From positions 558,001 through 622,000 of the forward strand of contig JAHEXI010000001.1 in assembly GCA_023252195.1 (NCBI GenBank): a DNA stretch of 64,000 nucleotides, in the 5' to 3' direction. Within the stretch, counting starts at the first letter, position 1. Each line of letters starts with the position of its first letter. A program made the translations under genes and the position numbers. Of this stretch, positions 17,463-26,269 are shown in pieces. The stretch comes from Pseudonocardiales bacterium (GTDB lineage Bacteria > Actinomycetota > Actinomycetes > Mycobacteriales > Pseudonocardiaceae). The notes beneath the pieces were generated by a model. It saw nothing but the letters and a program-made list of their open reading frames with translations. It was not told the DNA's origin and ran no database searches.

Positions 17463-18375
17463 GACCTGCGCTGCGACGTGCTCGCGATCCTGGACCCCGC
17501 AATACCCGTTGGATTTCCGGGCGGTGTTGGCTCCGTTGCGCCGGGGCCGTGGGGATCCCACCATGCGGATGGATGCCGACGGCACCGTGTGGCGCGCGGC
17601 CACCACCCCGGTCGGGGCTGTCACCCTGGCACTTCGCCGCGAGGCCGGTGGCCCGGTGCACGCCACCGGGTGGGGACCGGGCGCGGCCTGGGCGCTGGAC
17701 CGGTTGCCCGCGTTGCTTGGAGCCGATGACGACGACAGTGCCTTCGTGTCGCACCATCCGCTGATCGCGCAGGCCCGGCACCGGGCACCCGGCCTTCGCC
17801 TCGGCGCCACCCGTCGGGTGTGGGATGTCCTGGTTCCTGCGGTGCTGGAACAGAAGGTGACCGGCGTCGAGGCTCGACGCTCCTGGCGGGAGCTGTGCTG
17901 GCGCTTCGGAGAACCGGCGCCAGGCCCCGCCGGGCTGCGGCTGCCACCCGACCCAGCGGCGGTGCGCGCGATCCCGGACTGGGAGTGGCACCGCGCCGGG
18001 GTCGACCGCTCGCGGCGCCGTGCCCTGCTGGCGGCGGCAGCAGTGGCGCACCGACTGGAGGGCGCGGTCACATCGGCTGGGAAGGCCGGCCGTGATCTGC
18101 TGTGCAAGGTCCCGGGGATCGGGATCTGGACGGCCGCCGAGGTGGCTCAGCGGGCCTGGGCGGACGCCGATGCCGTGAGCGTCGGCGACTTCCACATCCC
18201 GTCCGTTGTTGGTTACGCACTACTGGGCAGACCACTAGATGATGCCGGCATGCTCGAGGTACTCGCACCTTACGCACCACAGCGGCAACGGGCGGTGCGC
18301 TACATCGAGGCTTCAGGGTTCCGCCTTCCCCGCTTCGGCCCCCGGTTCAGCGCCCGGGATTACCGCGCCATGTGA
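17455..18375 (+). CDS. AlkA-type DNA-3-methyladenine glycosylase
   Basis: This base-excision repair enzyme of the HhH-GPD superfamily has 306 residues. The helix-hairpin-helix and catalytic region read CKVPGIGIWTAAEVAQRAW followed by VSVGDFHIPS, in which the GDFHIP Asp is the expected catalytic residue. VLVPAVLEQKVTGVEARRSW is the usual preceding helix. ATG 17455 overlaps the guanylyltransferase stop, so the genes are coupled even though their functions differ. No Ada-type domain is attached. The stop codon (TGA 18373-18375) lies in the first unit of a 14-bp tandem repeat. Confidence 0.85.
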   Translation: MSETCAATCSRSWTPQYPLDFRAVLAPLRRGRGDPTMRMDADGTVWRAATTPVGAVTLALRREAGGPVHATGWGPGAAWALDRLPALLGADDDDSAFVSHHPLIAQARHRAPGLRLGATRRVWDVLVPAVLEQKVTGVEARRSWRELCWRFGEPAPGPAGLRLPPDPAAVRAIPDWEWHRAGVDRSRRRALLAAAAVAHRLEGAVTSAGKAGRDLLCKVPGIGIWTAAEVAQRAWADADAVSVGDFHIPSVVGYALLGRPLDDAGMLEVLAPYAPQRQRAVRYIEASGFRLPRFGPRFSARDYRAM

Positions 18376-18460
18376 GCAGCGCCATGTGAGCAGCGCCATG
18401 TGAGCAGCGCCATGTGAGCAGCGCCATGTGAGCAGCGCCATGTGAGCAGCGCCATGTGAG
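18367..18460. repeat. 14-bp tandem repeat, 6.7 copies, stop-to-start
   Basis: The unit GCCATGTGAGCAGC is repeated six times exactly (18367-18450) and then partly (18451-18460). Each unit contains an ATGTGA. The first unit supplies the stop of the glycosylase gene. The last partial unit supplies the GTG start of the DMT transporter gene. The array thus forms the whole intergenic region and is a likely site of copy-number change. Confidence 0.95.
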
Positions 18461-19469
18461 TAAAGGGTTATCCGGTCGCAAGCAATTCGGCCAGGCTGGG
18501 CAGATGGGGATGCCGGCGGCCCGGCGCGGCAGCGTCGTACGCCTCGTGCTACTCGCAGTGCTCTGGGGATCCAGCTTCGTGTGGATCAAGGTCGGGCTCC
18601 GCGGGTTCACGCCGATGCAACTGGTGTTCCTGCGGTTGCTGCTCGCGGCCGGCCTGCTGCTGGTGATCTGCCGGACCCGCGGGCTGCGGATGCCGCACGA
18701 GCCGGTCGTATGGGTGCACTTCGCGGTGGCCGCGACTGTCGGCAATGTGGTGCCCTTCTTCCTGTTCGGCGTCGGCGAGCGCAGCGTCGACTCGAGCCTG
18801 GCCGCGATCCTCAACGCGACGACTCCGCTCTGGACGATCGCGGTGGCACTGCTGGCGCGCACGGAGCGCGCGATGTCGGCGTCGCGTGCGGCCGGCCTGC
18901 TCGTTGGCTTCGCCGGCACTGTGGTGATCTTCGCGCCGTGGCGATCGGGCGGCAGTCTCAGTGGCGCCGCGGCCTGCCTCACCGCGTCTGCCCTGTATGG
19001 GGTGATGTTCGTGTACGTGGGTCGGTTCCTCACCAGTCGAGACCTGGCTCCGACCGTCCTGTCCGCTGGCCAGCTCACCGCCGCCACCGTGCTGTCGGCA
19101 CTCGCCCTACCGGTCGGCTGGCACGCTCCGGACTTGCGTCCGGACGCCCTCGGCAGCGTCGCTGTGCTCGGGCTGCTCGGCACCGGCGTCGCCTACATCC
19201 TGAATTACCGGCTGATCACCGACGATGGCCCGACTGTGGCCTCCACCGTCACGTACCTGATCCCGGTGGTCGCCGTCCTGTTCGGCATTACCGTACTGGG
19301 CGAGTCGCTGAGCCTGCGGGCGCTCGTCGGCATGGCGGTGGTGCTCGTCGGCGTCGGCCTTGTTCGGCTCAGCACAGGCCAGCCGCCGGACTCCACCGCC
19401 GCGCTACCAACAGTGCGAGCGGCCGCCCGTGGCGATGGGCCCAGCCCCGAAAGTCGGAGCGGTCGGTGA
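18456..19469 (+). CDS. DMT-family (EamA) transporter
   Basis: This 337-residue membrane protein has two EamA repeats and about ten hydrophobic helices. The signature is VLLAVLWGSSFVWIKVGLRG at the start, FLRLLLAAGLLLVI, LNATTPLWTIAVALL, and in the second half YILNYRLITDDGPTVASTV and YLIPVVAVLFGITVLGES. It is likely an exporter of amino acids or metabolites; the substrate is unknown. GTG 18456 is in the last unit of the tandem repeat, which leaves no clear ribosome site. ATG at about 18504 is an alternative just before the first helix. The C-terminal tail is polar and Ser/Pro-rich. Confidence 0.88.
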   Translation: MSKGLSGRKQFGQAGQMGMPAARRGSVVRLVLLAVLWGSSFVWIKVGLRGFTPMQLVFLRLLLAAGLLLVICRTRGLRMPHEPVVWVHFAVAATVGNVVPFFLFGVGERSVDSSLAAILNATTPLWTIAVALLARTERAMSASRAAGLLVGFAGTVVIFAPWRSGGSLSGAAACLTASALYGVMFVYVGRFLTSRDLAPTVLSAGQLTAATVLSALALPVGWHAPDLRPDALGSVAVLGLLGTGVAYILNYRLITDDGPTVASTVTYLIPVVAVLFGITVLGESLSLRALVGMAVVLVGVGLVRLSTGQPPDSTAALPTVRAAARGDGPSPESRSGR

Positions 19470-19720
19470 GACATCGGCACGGTCATGTTCCGTGGGCGGC
19501 GGCGTTATGCGGGAATCGTGTCCGTTCGGACCGGTATTTCGCTAAATCAGCGTGGCGATCCGGTGAATTCTGCCGGCGATCTCGTTGACCTTGGTTTTCA
19601 TCAGCGCCTTCGCCGTGCGGCGCGTGACGGTGGGCGCAACGCCGAGTATCTGCCGCCGACCCTTCCCGGTTATCTGTCGCACCACTACCGTGGGGTCGCA
19701 GCCAATGCAGGGAGGTCACG

Positions 19721-20782
19721 ATGGCAGTCGATGAGACACCAGCGCTGTCCGCTGCACAAACCCAGCAGCCACCAGCGGTCGCGATGCTTCAGCTGACCAT
19801 GGGGGCCCTGGTATCCCAGGCAGTCAGCGTGATCGCCAGGCTCGGTGTCGCCGACGTGCTGGCTGCCGGGCCGCAACCGGTTGAAGAGATAGCCGAGCGG
19901 GTGGGTGCGCATCGCTCCGCGTTATATCGAGTGCTGCGAGCGCTCGGCGACGTCGGTGTCGTCTCCGAGCTGGAGAATCGGCAGTTCGCCCTGACGCCCC
20001 TGGGTGAGTTGCTGCGCAGTGACGTCCCCGGCTCATTGCGGGGTTGGGCGACCATGGTCGGGATGCCATTTCACCGTTACCCATGGACCGACCTGTACGA
20101 GACTGTCCAAACCGGCGAATCGGCGTTTGACCGGGTTCACGGCACTAAGGTTTTCGACTACTTGGCGGAGCATCCCGAGGATGCCGGGGTCTTTGACGCG
20201 GCCATGACTTCCATCTCCACAAATGAGAGTGTCAGCATCGCGGAGGCGTACGATTTCAGCCGTTTCAACACCATAGTGGATGTCGGTGGCGGACGAGGCG
20301 GTCTGCTTGCCGCGATCCTGTCCGCCAACCCGCACCTTCAAGGCGTACTGTTCGACGTACCGACAGTTGTCGCCGGTGCCGATGAGGAACTATCGGGCGC
20401 CGACGTCGTCGACCGCTGCAAGGTCGTGAGTGGAGACTTCTTCGATTCGGTACCTGACGGCGCCGATGCCTACCTGCTGAGCTCCATTATCGATGACTGG
20501 GACGACGACCAAGCGGTGCAAATCCTGCGCACCTGTCGAGCGGCGATGTCCGACACCGCTTACATGCTGCTTGCTGAGGTCGTGCTACCGGATGGCCCAG
20601 CGCCATCAATAATGGGGAAACTCGCGGATTTGGAGATGCTGGTCATGACCGCCGGCGGTCGTCGGCGCACCGAGGCGGAGCACCGCGGGTTGCTTGGCCA
20701 GGTTGGCCTTCGCCTGACCCGCACCATCCCGGGCGCAGGCATGGTCAGCCTCGTAGAAGCCGTCCCCGAGCCGCCAAGCTGA
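19721..20782 (+). CDS. O-methyltransferase (dimerising, class I)
   Basis: This 353-residue small-molecule O-methyltransferase has the plant-COMT/DmpM architecture. The N-terminal winged-helix dimerisation domain includes [20 protein letters not shown] and [18 protein letters not shown]. The SAM site is [18 protein letters not shown], and [17 protein letters not shown] holds the position of the catalytic His (here Asp-rich, not His). GGGAGG stands just before ATG 19721. It is a solitary gene not found at this point in mycobacteria. The substrate is unknown; it may be a stray secondary-metabolism gene. The 19470-19720 gap before it shows no gene. Confidence 0.85.
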   Translation: MAVDETPALSAAQTQQPPAVAMLQLTMGALVSQAVSVIARLGVADVLAAGPQPVEEIAERVGAHRSALYRVLRALGDVGVVSELENRQFALTPLGELLRSDVPGSLRGWATMVGMPFHRYPWTDLYETVQTGESAFDRVHGTKVFDYLAEHPEDAGVFDAAMTSISTNESVSIAEAYDFSRFNTIVDVGGGRGGLLAAILSANPHLQGVLFDVPTVVAGADEELSGADVVDRCKVVSGDFFDSVPDGADAYLLSSIIDDWDDDQAVQILRTCRAAMSDTAYMLLAEVVLPDGPAPSIMGKLADLEMLVMTAGGRRRTEAEHRGLLGQVGLRLTRTIPGAGMVSLVEAVPEPPS

Positions 20783-20791
20783 CACGAATCG

Positions 20792-20857
20792 CGATTCGGC
20801 TCCGACTGGCGCTCGGCAAAGGTGCCGTGATCGCGGTTCGGCTCCGAATGGCGATCA
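20792..20857. repeat. Paired TTCGGCTCCGAAT palindromic repeats
   Basis: Two near-copies of TTCGGCTCCGAAT (20795-20807, with one change, and 20837-20849) lie 42 bp apart. They fall between the O-methyltransferase stop and the Nudix stop. Each can form a small hairpin, and the preceding CGAATCGCGATTCG (20785-20798) is self-complementary. A second pair with 41-bp spacing occurs at 33654-33720. It probably terminates the convergent genes. Confidence 0.65.
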
Positions 20858-21436
20858 TCGGAGGGCGCCAAGCAAGGCTGCTACGTCGGGTGGGGGAGCG
20901 TTCACCGGCCACCAGGCTAGGTCTAGGGACTCTGAGCTACGCACGGGGATGGCGCCTGCCGGGGCGTGCAGCAGGAACCGCACGTCGAAATGCCGGGTGG
21001 GCAAGCCCAGCGAGCAGGTGATCGGGTGGACGTCCAGGTGCACCGGTTGCGGATCGATCTCCAGATCGCTGATGCCGGATTCCTCGGTCGCCTCCCGTAA
21101 CGCCGCCGCCGCGAGCCCGGCGTCGCCCTCCTCGCAGTGCCCGCCGAGCTGAAGCCAGCGGCCGACCCGGGGATGCAGGGTCAGCAGCACCTGCGTCCGG
21201 TCGTGTGAGAGGACCACCGCGGACGCCGTCAGGTGGCCGGGAACGCAGGATCGGGCGCAGGCGTCCGGGCGGCCGGCTAGAAACCCGAGGAAGGCCTGGA
21301 GCAGGGCCCGCTGGCCGGGGTCGCCGGGCCGCCAACGCGACAGCGTCTGCGTCGCATCAGCGTGCACAGCCGCATTCGGTGCCGGGGCATTCGGTGCGGT
21401 GACGGCAGGACCGCTGACGTTCGAGCTAGTGATCAT
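20855..21436 (-). CDS. Nudix hydrolase
   Basis: This 193-residue protein hydrolyses a nucleoside-diphosphate-linked substrate. The Nudix box is present as GGHCEEGDAGLAAAALREATEESGI-type sequence: G at its start, REATEE catalytic Glu residues, then the closing Gly. It is preceded by RTQVLLTLHPRVGRWLQLGG. The first 60 residues are Ala-rich and poorly conserved, so the start at 21436 is tentative. It lies 9 bp downstream of fbiB and is probably co-transcribed with fbiA-fbiB. A Nudix gene next to F420 ligase is common in actinobacteria (recalled). Confidence 0.85.
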   Translation of the reverse strand: MITSSNVSGPAVTAPNAPAPNAAVHADATQTLSRWRPGDPGQRALLQAFLGFLAGRPDACARSCVPGHLTASAVVLSHDRTQVLLTLHPRVGRWLQLGGHCEEGDAGLAAAALREATEESGISDLEIDPQPVHLDVHPITCSLGLPTRHFDVRFLLHAPAGAIPVRSSESLDLAWWPVNAPPPDVAALLGALR

Positions 21437-21445
21437 CGCGGTGGA

Positions 21446-22798
21446 TTATCGCAGCACCAATCCATCATCCGGATCACCCGGTGGGCGCGGTTGCAGCGGT
21501 TGCGTAGGGTGACCCACGGCGACCGCGCCGAGCGGCCGCCAGTCCGGTGGCAACGCGAGCTCGGCGCGAACCAGATCCGGGCAGAACAGCGTCGAGCCGA
21601 CCCAGCAGGAGCCCAGACCCTCAGCGGCCAATGCGACCAGCAGACCCTGCACGGCGGCACCTGCGGCGACGGTGAACATCGCCTCCTCGGCGGATTGCCG
21701 GCGCGCGTCGGGGTAGGCGTGCGCGCCGTCGGGCACCGCGACCGGCACCAGCACCTCTGGAGCATCGAAGAGCAGATCGCCGCGCCGTACCCGGCGCTCG
21801 ATGCGGTCCTCGGTCAGCCCGTCGCAGTGCAAGTCGGCCCGCCACGCCTGCCTCATCGCCTCGAGCAACCGACGACGAACCTGCCGGTCAGCCAGCCAGA
21901 CGAATCGGACCGGCCTGGTGTGATGCGGTGCCGGCGCGCGCAGCGCGATTCCGACCGCGCGGCGCAGCGCCTCAGGATCCACCCGGTTGCCACGAAACGA
22001 GCGCACCGATCGGCGTAGCAGCATCGCCTCCGCCCGGCCGGCAGCTCGTCCTCGGTCCAGCGCCTCGTCGGTGCCCAGCCAGAATAGATCGTCGATCAGC
22101 GGGCGGATCAGGTCCGCCGCGGTGCTGGCGTCGTCGTCACACGCCAGCCCGCGCAGCACCGCCACCGGCACTTCAGCCAGCTTGCCCTTGACGAGGTCGG
22201 CGGCGGCGGCCACCTCGTCGGCGACGGCTATCTCGGTGACCGTCAGCTCGTTGCCGTGCCGGTCGACGGTGCCCAGGTAGCGGTGCAGCACTCGGAACCC
22301 GGCGGCCCCGATCGCGGTGTCCGTCTGCCCGACTCGCCAGGCCCGGCCCATCGTGTCGGTGATCACCACGGCGACGTCGACGCCCAGCTGCGCAGCCAGC
22401 CCATGACGTAGCCGCGCGGCGCTGGCATCTGGGTCGACCGGCAGCAGCGCGACCTCATCGGGCGCCACGTTCGACGAGTCCACTCCCGACGCGGCCTGCA
22501 CCACGCCCAGCGAGTTCTCGGTGATCAGCGTGCGGCCACGGCGAGCGATCACCCGTCGCGCCTCGGTGGCGACCAGCGACCGGCGTGCCGCGTCCCGCTC
22601 CGACGGATCAGTCGGCACGGTGACCAGCCGTCCCTCGACCTTCGAGATAACCTTGCTGGTGACGACGACGACGTCACCGTCGACGAGCCACGGCGCGGTG
22701 GTGACCAGCGCGCCGATCAGATCGTCGCCGGGTCGGAACTCGGGCAGTCCTCGAACCGGCAGGATGCGGATCTCACCTGCGGCGGCGTGGTCGATCAC
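21446..22798 (-). CDS. fbiB: F420-0:L-glutamate ligase, bifunctional FbiB
   Basis: FbiB adds glutamates to coenzyme F420-0 and reduces dehydro-F420-0. The 450-residue protein has an N-terminal CofE-type domain (about 1-245: [48 protein letters not shown]). A C-terminal nitroreductase-like FMN domain follows (about 250-450: [35 protein letters not shown]). This full-length two-domain form is the actinobacterial type. GTG 22798 overlaps the fbiA stop as GTGA, giving tight coupling. The open frame upstream to 22927 is antisense-like overlap within fbiA and is not used. Confidence 0.93.
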   Translation of the reverse strand: MIDHAAAGEIRILPVRGLPEFRPGDDLIGALVTTAPWLVDGDVVVVTSKVISKVEGRLVTVPTDPSERDAARRSLVATEARRVIARRGRTLITENSLGVVQAASGVDSSNVAPDEVALLPVDPDASAARLRHGLAAQLGVDVAVVITDTMGRAWRVGQTDTAIGAAGFRVLHRYLGTVDRHGNELTVTEIAVADEVAAAADLVKGKLAEVPVAVLRGLACDDDASTAADLIRPLIDDLFWLGTDEALDRGRAAGRAEAMLLRRSVRSFRGNRVDPEALRRAVGIALRAPAPHHTRPVRFVWLADRQVRRRLLEAMRQAWRADLHCDGLTEDRIERRVRRGDLLFDAPEVLVPVAVPDGAHAYPDARRQSAEEAMFTVAAGAAVQGLLVALAAEGLGSCWVGSTLFCPDLVRAELALPPDWRPLGAVAVGHPTQPLQPRPPGDPDDGLVLR

Positions 22799-23763
22799 TG
22801 CCGCAGGGCGAGATCCAGGGCCGCGCGCGCCATTGCCGCGGTCGCCACAACGTCGGTCATCAGTAGCGGGATCTCTCGGACCTCGATCCCGGGCACCGTC
22901 GCCCGATCCCCGGTGTGCACCAGCCACCCGTCGAGGATCCCACCCGCACAGCGCGCTCCATAGTGCGCAGCCACCGCGCCCGCGTCACATGGCACACCGA
23001 TGGCGGCTAGGCAGGCTTCGGCCATCCCGCGCACCGCGCGGCCACCGACGATCGGAGATAACCCGATCACCCGGGCGGAAGCGTTGCGCAACGCGGCCCG
23101 GATCTTCGGTACCGCCAGCACACTCCCGATCGACACCACCGGATTCGACGGCGCGAGCAGCACGGCGTCTGCCTCGGCGATCGCGTCGAGCACCCCGCCG
23201 GCCGGCTCGGCGGTATCCGCGCCGACCGGCACGAACTCGATGGCCGGCAGTTGCGCGCGGTGCCGGATCCACCACTCCTGAAAGTGCATCGAGCGGCGGC
23301 CCTGTTCGTCGTCGACGACGACGTGGGTCTCGCAGCGATCATCGGTGGCCGGCAGCAGCCGCACCCCGGGGCGCCACCGATCGCACAGCGCCGCGGTCAC
23401 CGCGGACAGCGGATAGCCGACTTGGAGCATCCGGGTGCGGACCAGGTGGGTGGCCAGGTCCAGATCCCCCAGCCCGAACCACTCCGGATCAGCCCCATAG
23501 CGCGCCAGCTCCGCTTTGACCACCCACGTCTCACCAGCACGCCCCCAGCCGCGTTCGGCATCGATGCCGCCGCCGAGGGTGTACATGCAGGTATCCAGAT
23601 CCGGGCAGATCCGCACTCCGTGCAGCCAGATGTCGTCGCCGGTGTTGACGACCGCGGTGATGTCATGCGCGGCGGTGTCGGGCCCACCAAGACCGAGCGC
23701 GGCCTTGAGCCCGAGTAGGAACCGCGCGCCACCGACGCCGCCGACCAGCACCACGACTTTCAC
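22795..23763 (-). CDS. fbiA: Phosphoenolpyruvyl transferase FbiA (CofD)
   Basis: FbiA transfers the activated three-carbon group from EPPG (FbiD/FbiC pathway) to the deazaflavin Fo, giving dehydro-F420-0. The 322-residue protein begins [19 protein letters not shown], followed by [20 protein letters not shown] and [14 protein letters not shown]. Near the C-terminus is [18 protein letters not shown], all typical of CofD/FbiA. It starts 8 bp after the BrkB gene and overlaps fbiB, so the minus-strand run may form one operon. Presence of FbiA-FbiB shows the organism makes F420. Confidence 0.94.
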   Translation of the reverse strand: MKVVVLVGGVGGARFLLGLKAALGLGGPDTAAHDITAVVNTGDDIWLHGVRICPDLDTCMYTLGGGIDAERGWGRAGETWVVKAELARYGADPEWFGLGDLDLATHLVRTRMLQVGYPLSAVTAALCDRWRPGVRLLPATDDRCETHVVVDDEQGRRSMHFQEWWIRHRAQLPAIEFVPVGADTAEPAGGVLDAIAEADAVLLAPSNPVVSIGSVLAVPKIRAALRNASARVIGLSPIVGGRAVRGMAEACLAAIGVPCDAGAVAAHYGARCAGGILDGWLVHTGDRATVPGIEVREIPLLMTDVVATAAMARAALDLALRQ

Positions 23764-23771
23764 GGCAGTGA

Positions 23772-24770
23772 TCAGGTTTTTTTGTCGTTGGCCGAAGGCT
23801 GGTGGTCGAACGTGGTCTGCACTTGCTGGGAAGGTGTGAAGCGCTCTGACTCCACGTACGAACGGTAGGACGCTCGGTCGGCGCGAGTGAGCGCGACATC
23901 TTCAATGAAGGGGGTGAGCAAATTGCGGGGCCATAGCTGGCGCGCTCGCACCGCGTTGATCTCCGCGCAGAACACCACAATGACCGCCTGGAGGTAAAGC
24001 CACGCCAACAACCCGAGAACCAGCCCGAAGACGCCATAGATCTGCGAGGCACCGTTGAGTTCATAGCTGACGAACAACGCACCCACGATCTGCAGCACCT
24101 CAACCGCGACGCCGGCGCCGACCGCACCAGGCATCAGGTCAGCCAGCGGAACGTCCCGGGCGGTCAACACCCGGAACCCGATGAGAAACGCACCCACGTT
24201 GACGATCATCGCGACCGCGATCGCCGCGATACGGATGCCGGGGCCGGAGCCGTAGCCGTAGGCGACGGCCACCGGGCCGACCGCGGCCAGCGCGGTGGTG
24301 ATCAGAACGACTGCCCCGATCAGGACGAACAACACCAGGCCACGTAGCCGGGATAGCACTGGGTCGGGGCGGGCGAACCGCGGCACGGCCCAGACCCGAT
24401 TCAACGCCGTCTGGATGGCCACCGAGACACCCAGGCCGCCATAGACAGCGCCGAGGATGCCCAAGAGCACGCCCAGGCTGCTGCCGTGGATCGAGCTGAC
24501 GTTCTGCTGTAGTTGCGGCCCGACGATCGGGAATTGCTGCAGCGCCGAGCCGAGCACCGCTTGCTGCCAGGCGGGGTGGCTCTGCAACGTGTAGCCCAGC
24601 ACACTGATCAGCAAGAGCAGCCCGGGAAACAGCGAGACGAAACCGTAGTAGGTGATCAGGACCGCGAGGTAGCCACCCTGATCGTCGACGAATTTGTAGA
24701 CCACCGCCAACGGGAAACCCAACCAGGTATGACGCCGCTGGAAGCCGTCCAGCCGAGCTGTTATACCCAT
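23772..24770 (-). CDS. YihY/BrkB-family inner membrane protein
   Basis: This 332-residue integral membrane protein of the YihY family has about six helices. Family phrases are GGYLAVLITYYGFVSLFPGL, GVSVAIQTALNRVWAVPR, LVLFVLIGAVVLITTALAAV and YGVFGLVLGLLAWLYLQAVI. The cytoplasmic C-terminus is charged and ends in a Lys-rich tail. Function is not established; the old names virulence factor BrkB and ribonuclease BN are not reliable. It lies just upstream of fbiA, which may be co-transcription without shared function. Confidence 0.85.
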   Translation of the reverse strand: MGITARLDGFQRRHTWLGFPLAVVYKFVDDQGGYLAVLITYYGFVSLFPGLLLLISVLGYTLQSHPAWQQAVLGSALQQFPIVGPQLQQNVSSIHGSSLGVLLGILGAVYGGLGVSVAIQTALNRVWAVPRFARPDPVLSRLRGLVLFVLIGAVVLITTALAAVGPVAVAYGYGSGPGIRIAAIAVAMIVNVGAFLIGFRVLTARDVPLADLMPGAVGAGVAVEVLQIVGALFVSYELNGASQIYGVFGLVLGLLAWLYLQAVIVVFCAEINAVRARQLWPRNLLTPFIEDVALTRADRASYRSYVESERFTPSQQVQTTFDHQPSANDKKT

Positions 24771-24857
24771 CCCGCGTCCTCGCCGTCCCCGGATAACGCA
24801 CTCGAGACACTGACGTTATCCCGGTGCTGATCATCCGTCGAGTCGGCCGGGCCGGTG

Positions 24858-24891
24858 ACTGGTCAGCGCCAGAAACTGGTCAGCGCCAGAA
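24858..24891. repeat. 17-bp direct duplication over a stop codon
   Basis: ACTGGTCAGCGCCAGAA occurs twice in tandem (24858-24874 and 24875-24891). The minus-strand stop codon of the M50 protease gene (24880-24882) lies in the second copy. The other copy is downstream of the stop, so the protein end is unchanged. Confidence 0.9.
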
Positions 24892-25629
24892 GAGGAACTC
24901 CTGAAGGCCGGCCACCGCTGTCAACGGATCACCACCGAGGGCGGCGAAGACCGCGAAGCTGGCGCCGAACAGAGCATTTCCCACCGTCGGTACGCCGATG
25001 ATCAAAACGAACAGTAGCAAGGGCGCATACCAGCCGAGGCTGCCGGCGAACCTGCGAGCTCGGGCGGGCAGATAGGGCTCTAAAACGCCGAACCCGTCGA
25101 GCCCCGGCACCGGCAGGATATTGAGCACGAACGCCAGGATCTGTACCAGAGCGAGATAGGACAAGCCGGCCGCGAGCCCGTCCGGCAGGCCAGTGGTGGC
25201 GACCACGACGGTGATTGCGGCACCGAGGGCGAGATTTGTCAGCGGACCGGCCAGTGACACCGCCGAGGCGACCGCTCGCGAACGCAGTGCAGCACGGTTG
25301 ATCCACACAGCGCCGCCCGGGAGCGGGATGCCGCCCAGCGCCAGCAGCGCCAGTGGCATCAGCAGCGACATCACCGGGTCGGTGTAGCGCCGGATGTCCA
25401 GGGTGAGGTATCCCTTGGCGCGCACCGAACGGTCGCCGCCTCGGTAGGCCGTCAGGGCATGCCCGAACTCATGCAGGCACAGCGCCACCGCCCACCCGCC
25501 GAGTACCAGCGCCACGATGCCGGCGGTGCGGGCGGTGCCGCCGGTCAACGCCGCGAGTGCGCCACCGGCGACGGTCGTCGCGAGCAGCAGCAGGAACAGC
25601 GGGCTGGGAGCCAGACCGGTGGCGGGCAC
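24880..25629 (-). CDS. Site-2 protease family (M50) membrane metalloprotease
   Basis: This 249-residue intramembrane zinc protease relative has several hydrophobic helices. The HExxH motif appears as LCLHEFGHALTAYRGG. A second conserved region, NILPVPGLDGFGVLEPYL, supplies the usual Asp of NxxPxxxLDG. RAVASAVSLAGPLTNLALG precedes it. GTG 25629 (PATGLAPSPLFLLLLATT) puts the first helix at the N-terminus. The frame is open to GTG 25734 but the extra 35 residues are polar without a ribosome site. It is divergent from whiB2. Substrate unknown. Confidence 0.82.
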   Translation of the reverse strand: MPATGLAPSPLFLLLLATTVAGGALAALTGGTARTAGIVALVLGGWAVALCLHEFGHALTAYRGGDRSVRAKGYLTLDIRRYTDPVMSLLMPLALLALGGIPLPGGAVWINRAALRSRAVASAVSLAGPLTNLALGAAITVVVATTGLPDGLAAGLSYLALVQILAFVLNILPVPGLDGFGVLEPYLPARARRFAGSLGWYAPLLLFVLIIGVPTVGNALFGASFAVFAALGGDPLTAVAGLQEFLFWR

Positions 25630-25875
25630 AGTCCTACTCTTACCCCTGACTCTTACCGCCTGGTCGCCCGGCCCGTCGACCCGGGGAAGCGACCACTGCG
25701 GCCCGATGACTACGCGGCGTGTCAACTGCGACACGCCTTGTAGGGCTGTGGGTCAGCCCCGAGAACTTGCATCCCCGATCACAGGGGTGTAATCACAAGG
25801 TTGTTATTCTCCCGGCTGGAGCCCGGGAAGGCGCGAAACCGGGGAGGAACTCTATGGCGAGAAGGGCGGACCGCC

Positions 25876-26181
25876 ATGGATGAGAGGGACATCAGCTGGC
25901 CAGCGGAGGGCAGGATCGAGCTTCAGGGAGACTGGGGGCCATTCGACGGGCACGACCAACAGGAGCAGGACTGGCAGGAGCGCGCGCTGTGCGCTCAGAC
26001 AGATCCAGAGGCGTTCTTTCCCGAGAAGGGTGGATCCACCCGGGAAGCGAAGCTGATTTGTGCGGGCTGCGAGGTCCGCGCCGAGTGCCTGGAGTACGCG
26101 TTGGCCTTCGATGAGCGGTTCGGTATCTGGGGCGGGCTGTCAGAGCGCGAGCGTCGCAGGCTCAAACGCGGCGCGGGCTGA
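25876..26181 (+). CDS. whiB2: WhiB2-type iron-sulfur regulator (WhmD)
   Basis: This 101-residue 4Fe-4S transcription factor corresponds to WhiB2 (Rv3260c, WhmD), which is needed for septation and division. Its four cysteines are C39, C62, C65 and C71, in ALCAQTDPEAFFPEKGGSTR and CAGCEVRAEC. The beta-turn motif GIWGGLSE and the basic C-terminus RERRRLKRGAG for DNA binding follow. ATG 25876 is chosen; the open frame begins at 25801 without good support. It is divergent from the M50 gene and, as in mycobacteria, lies between the F420 genes and the mannose genes. Confidence 0.93.
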   Translation: MDERDISWPAEGRIELQGDWGPFDGHDQQEQDWQERALCAQTDPEAFFPEKGGSTREAKLICAGCEVRAECLEYALAFDERFGIWGGLSERERRRLKRGAG

Positions 26182-26269
26182 TCCTGGCCGCTGCCCGGGA
26201 TCCGCGCCGGTCGCGCGGGGGCGTTACCGTGTGCCCCCACCAACGGGGTATGGACAGGGAGGAGTCGGC

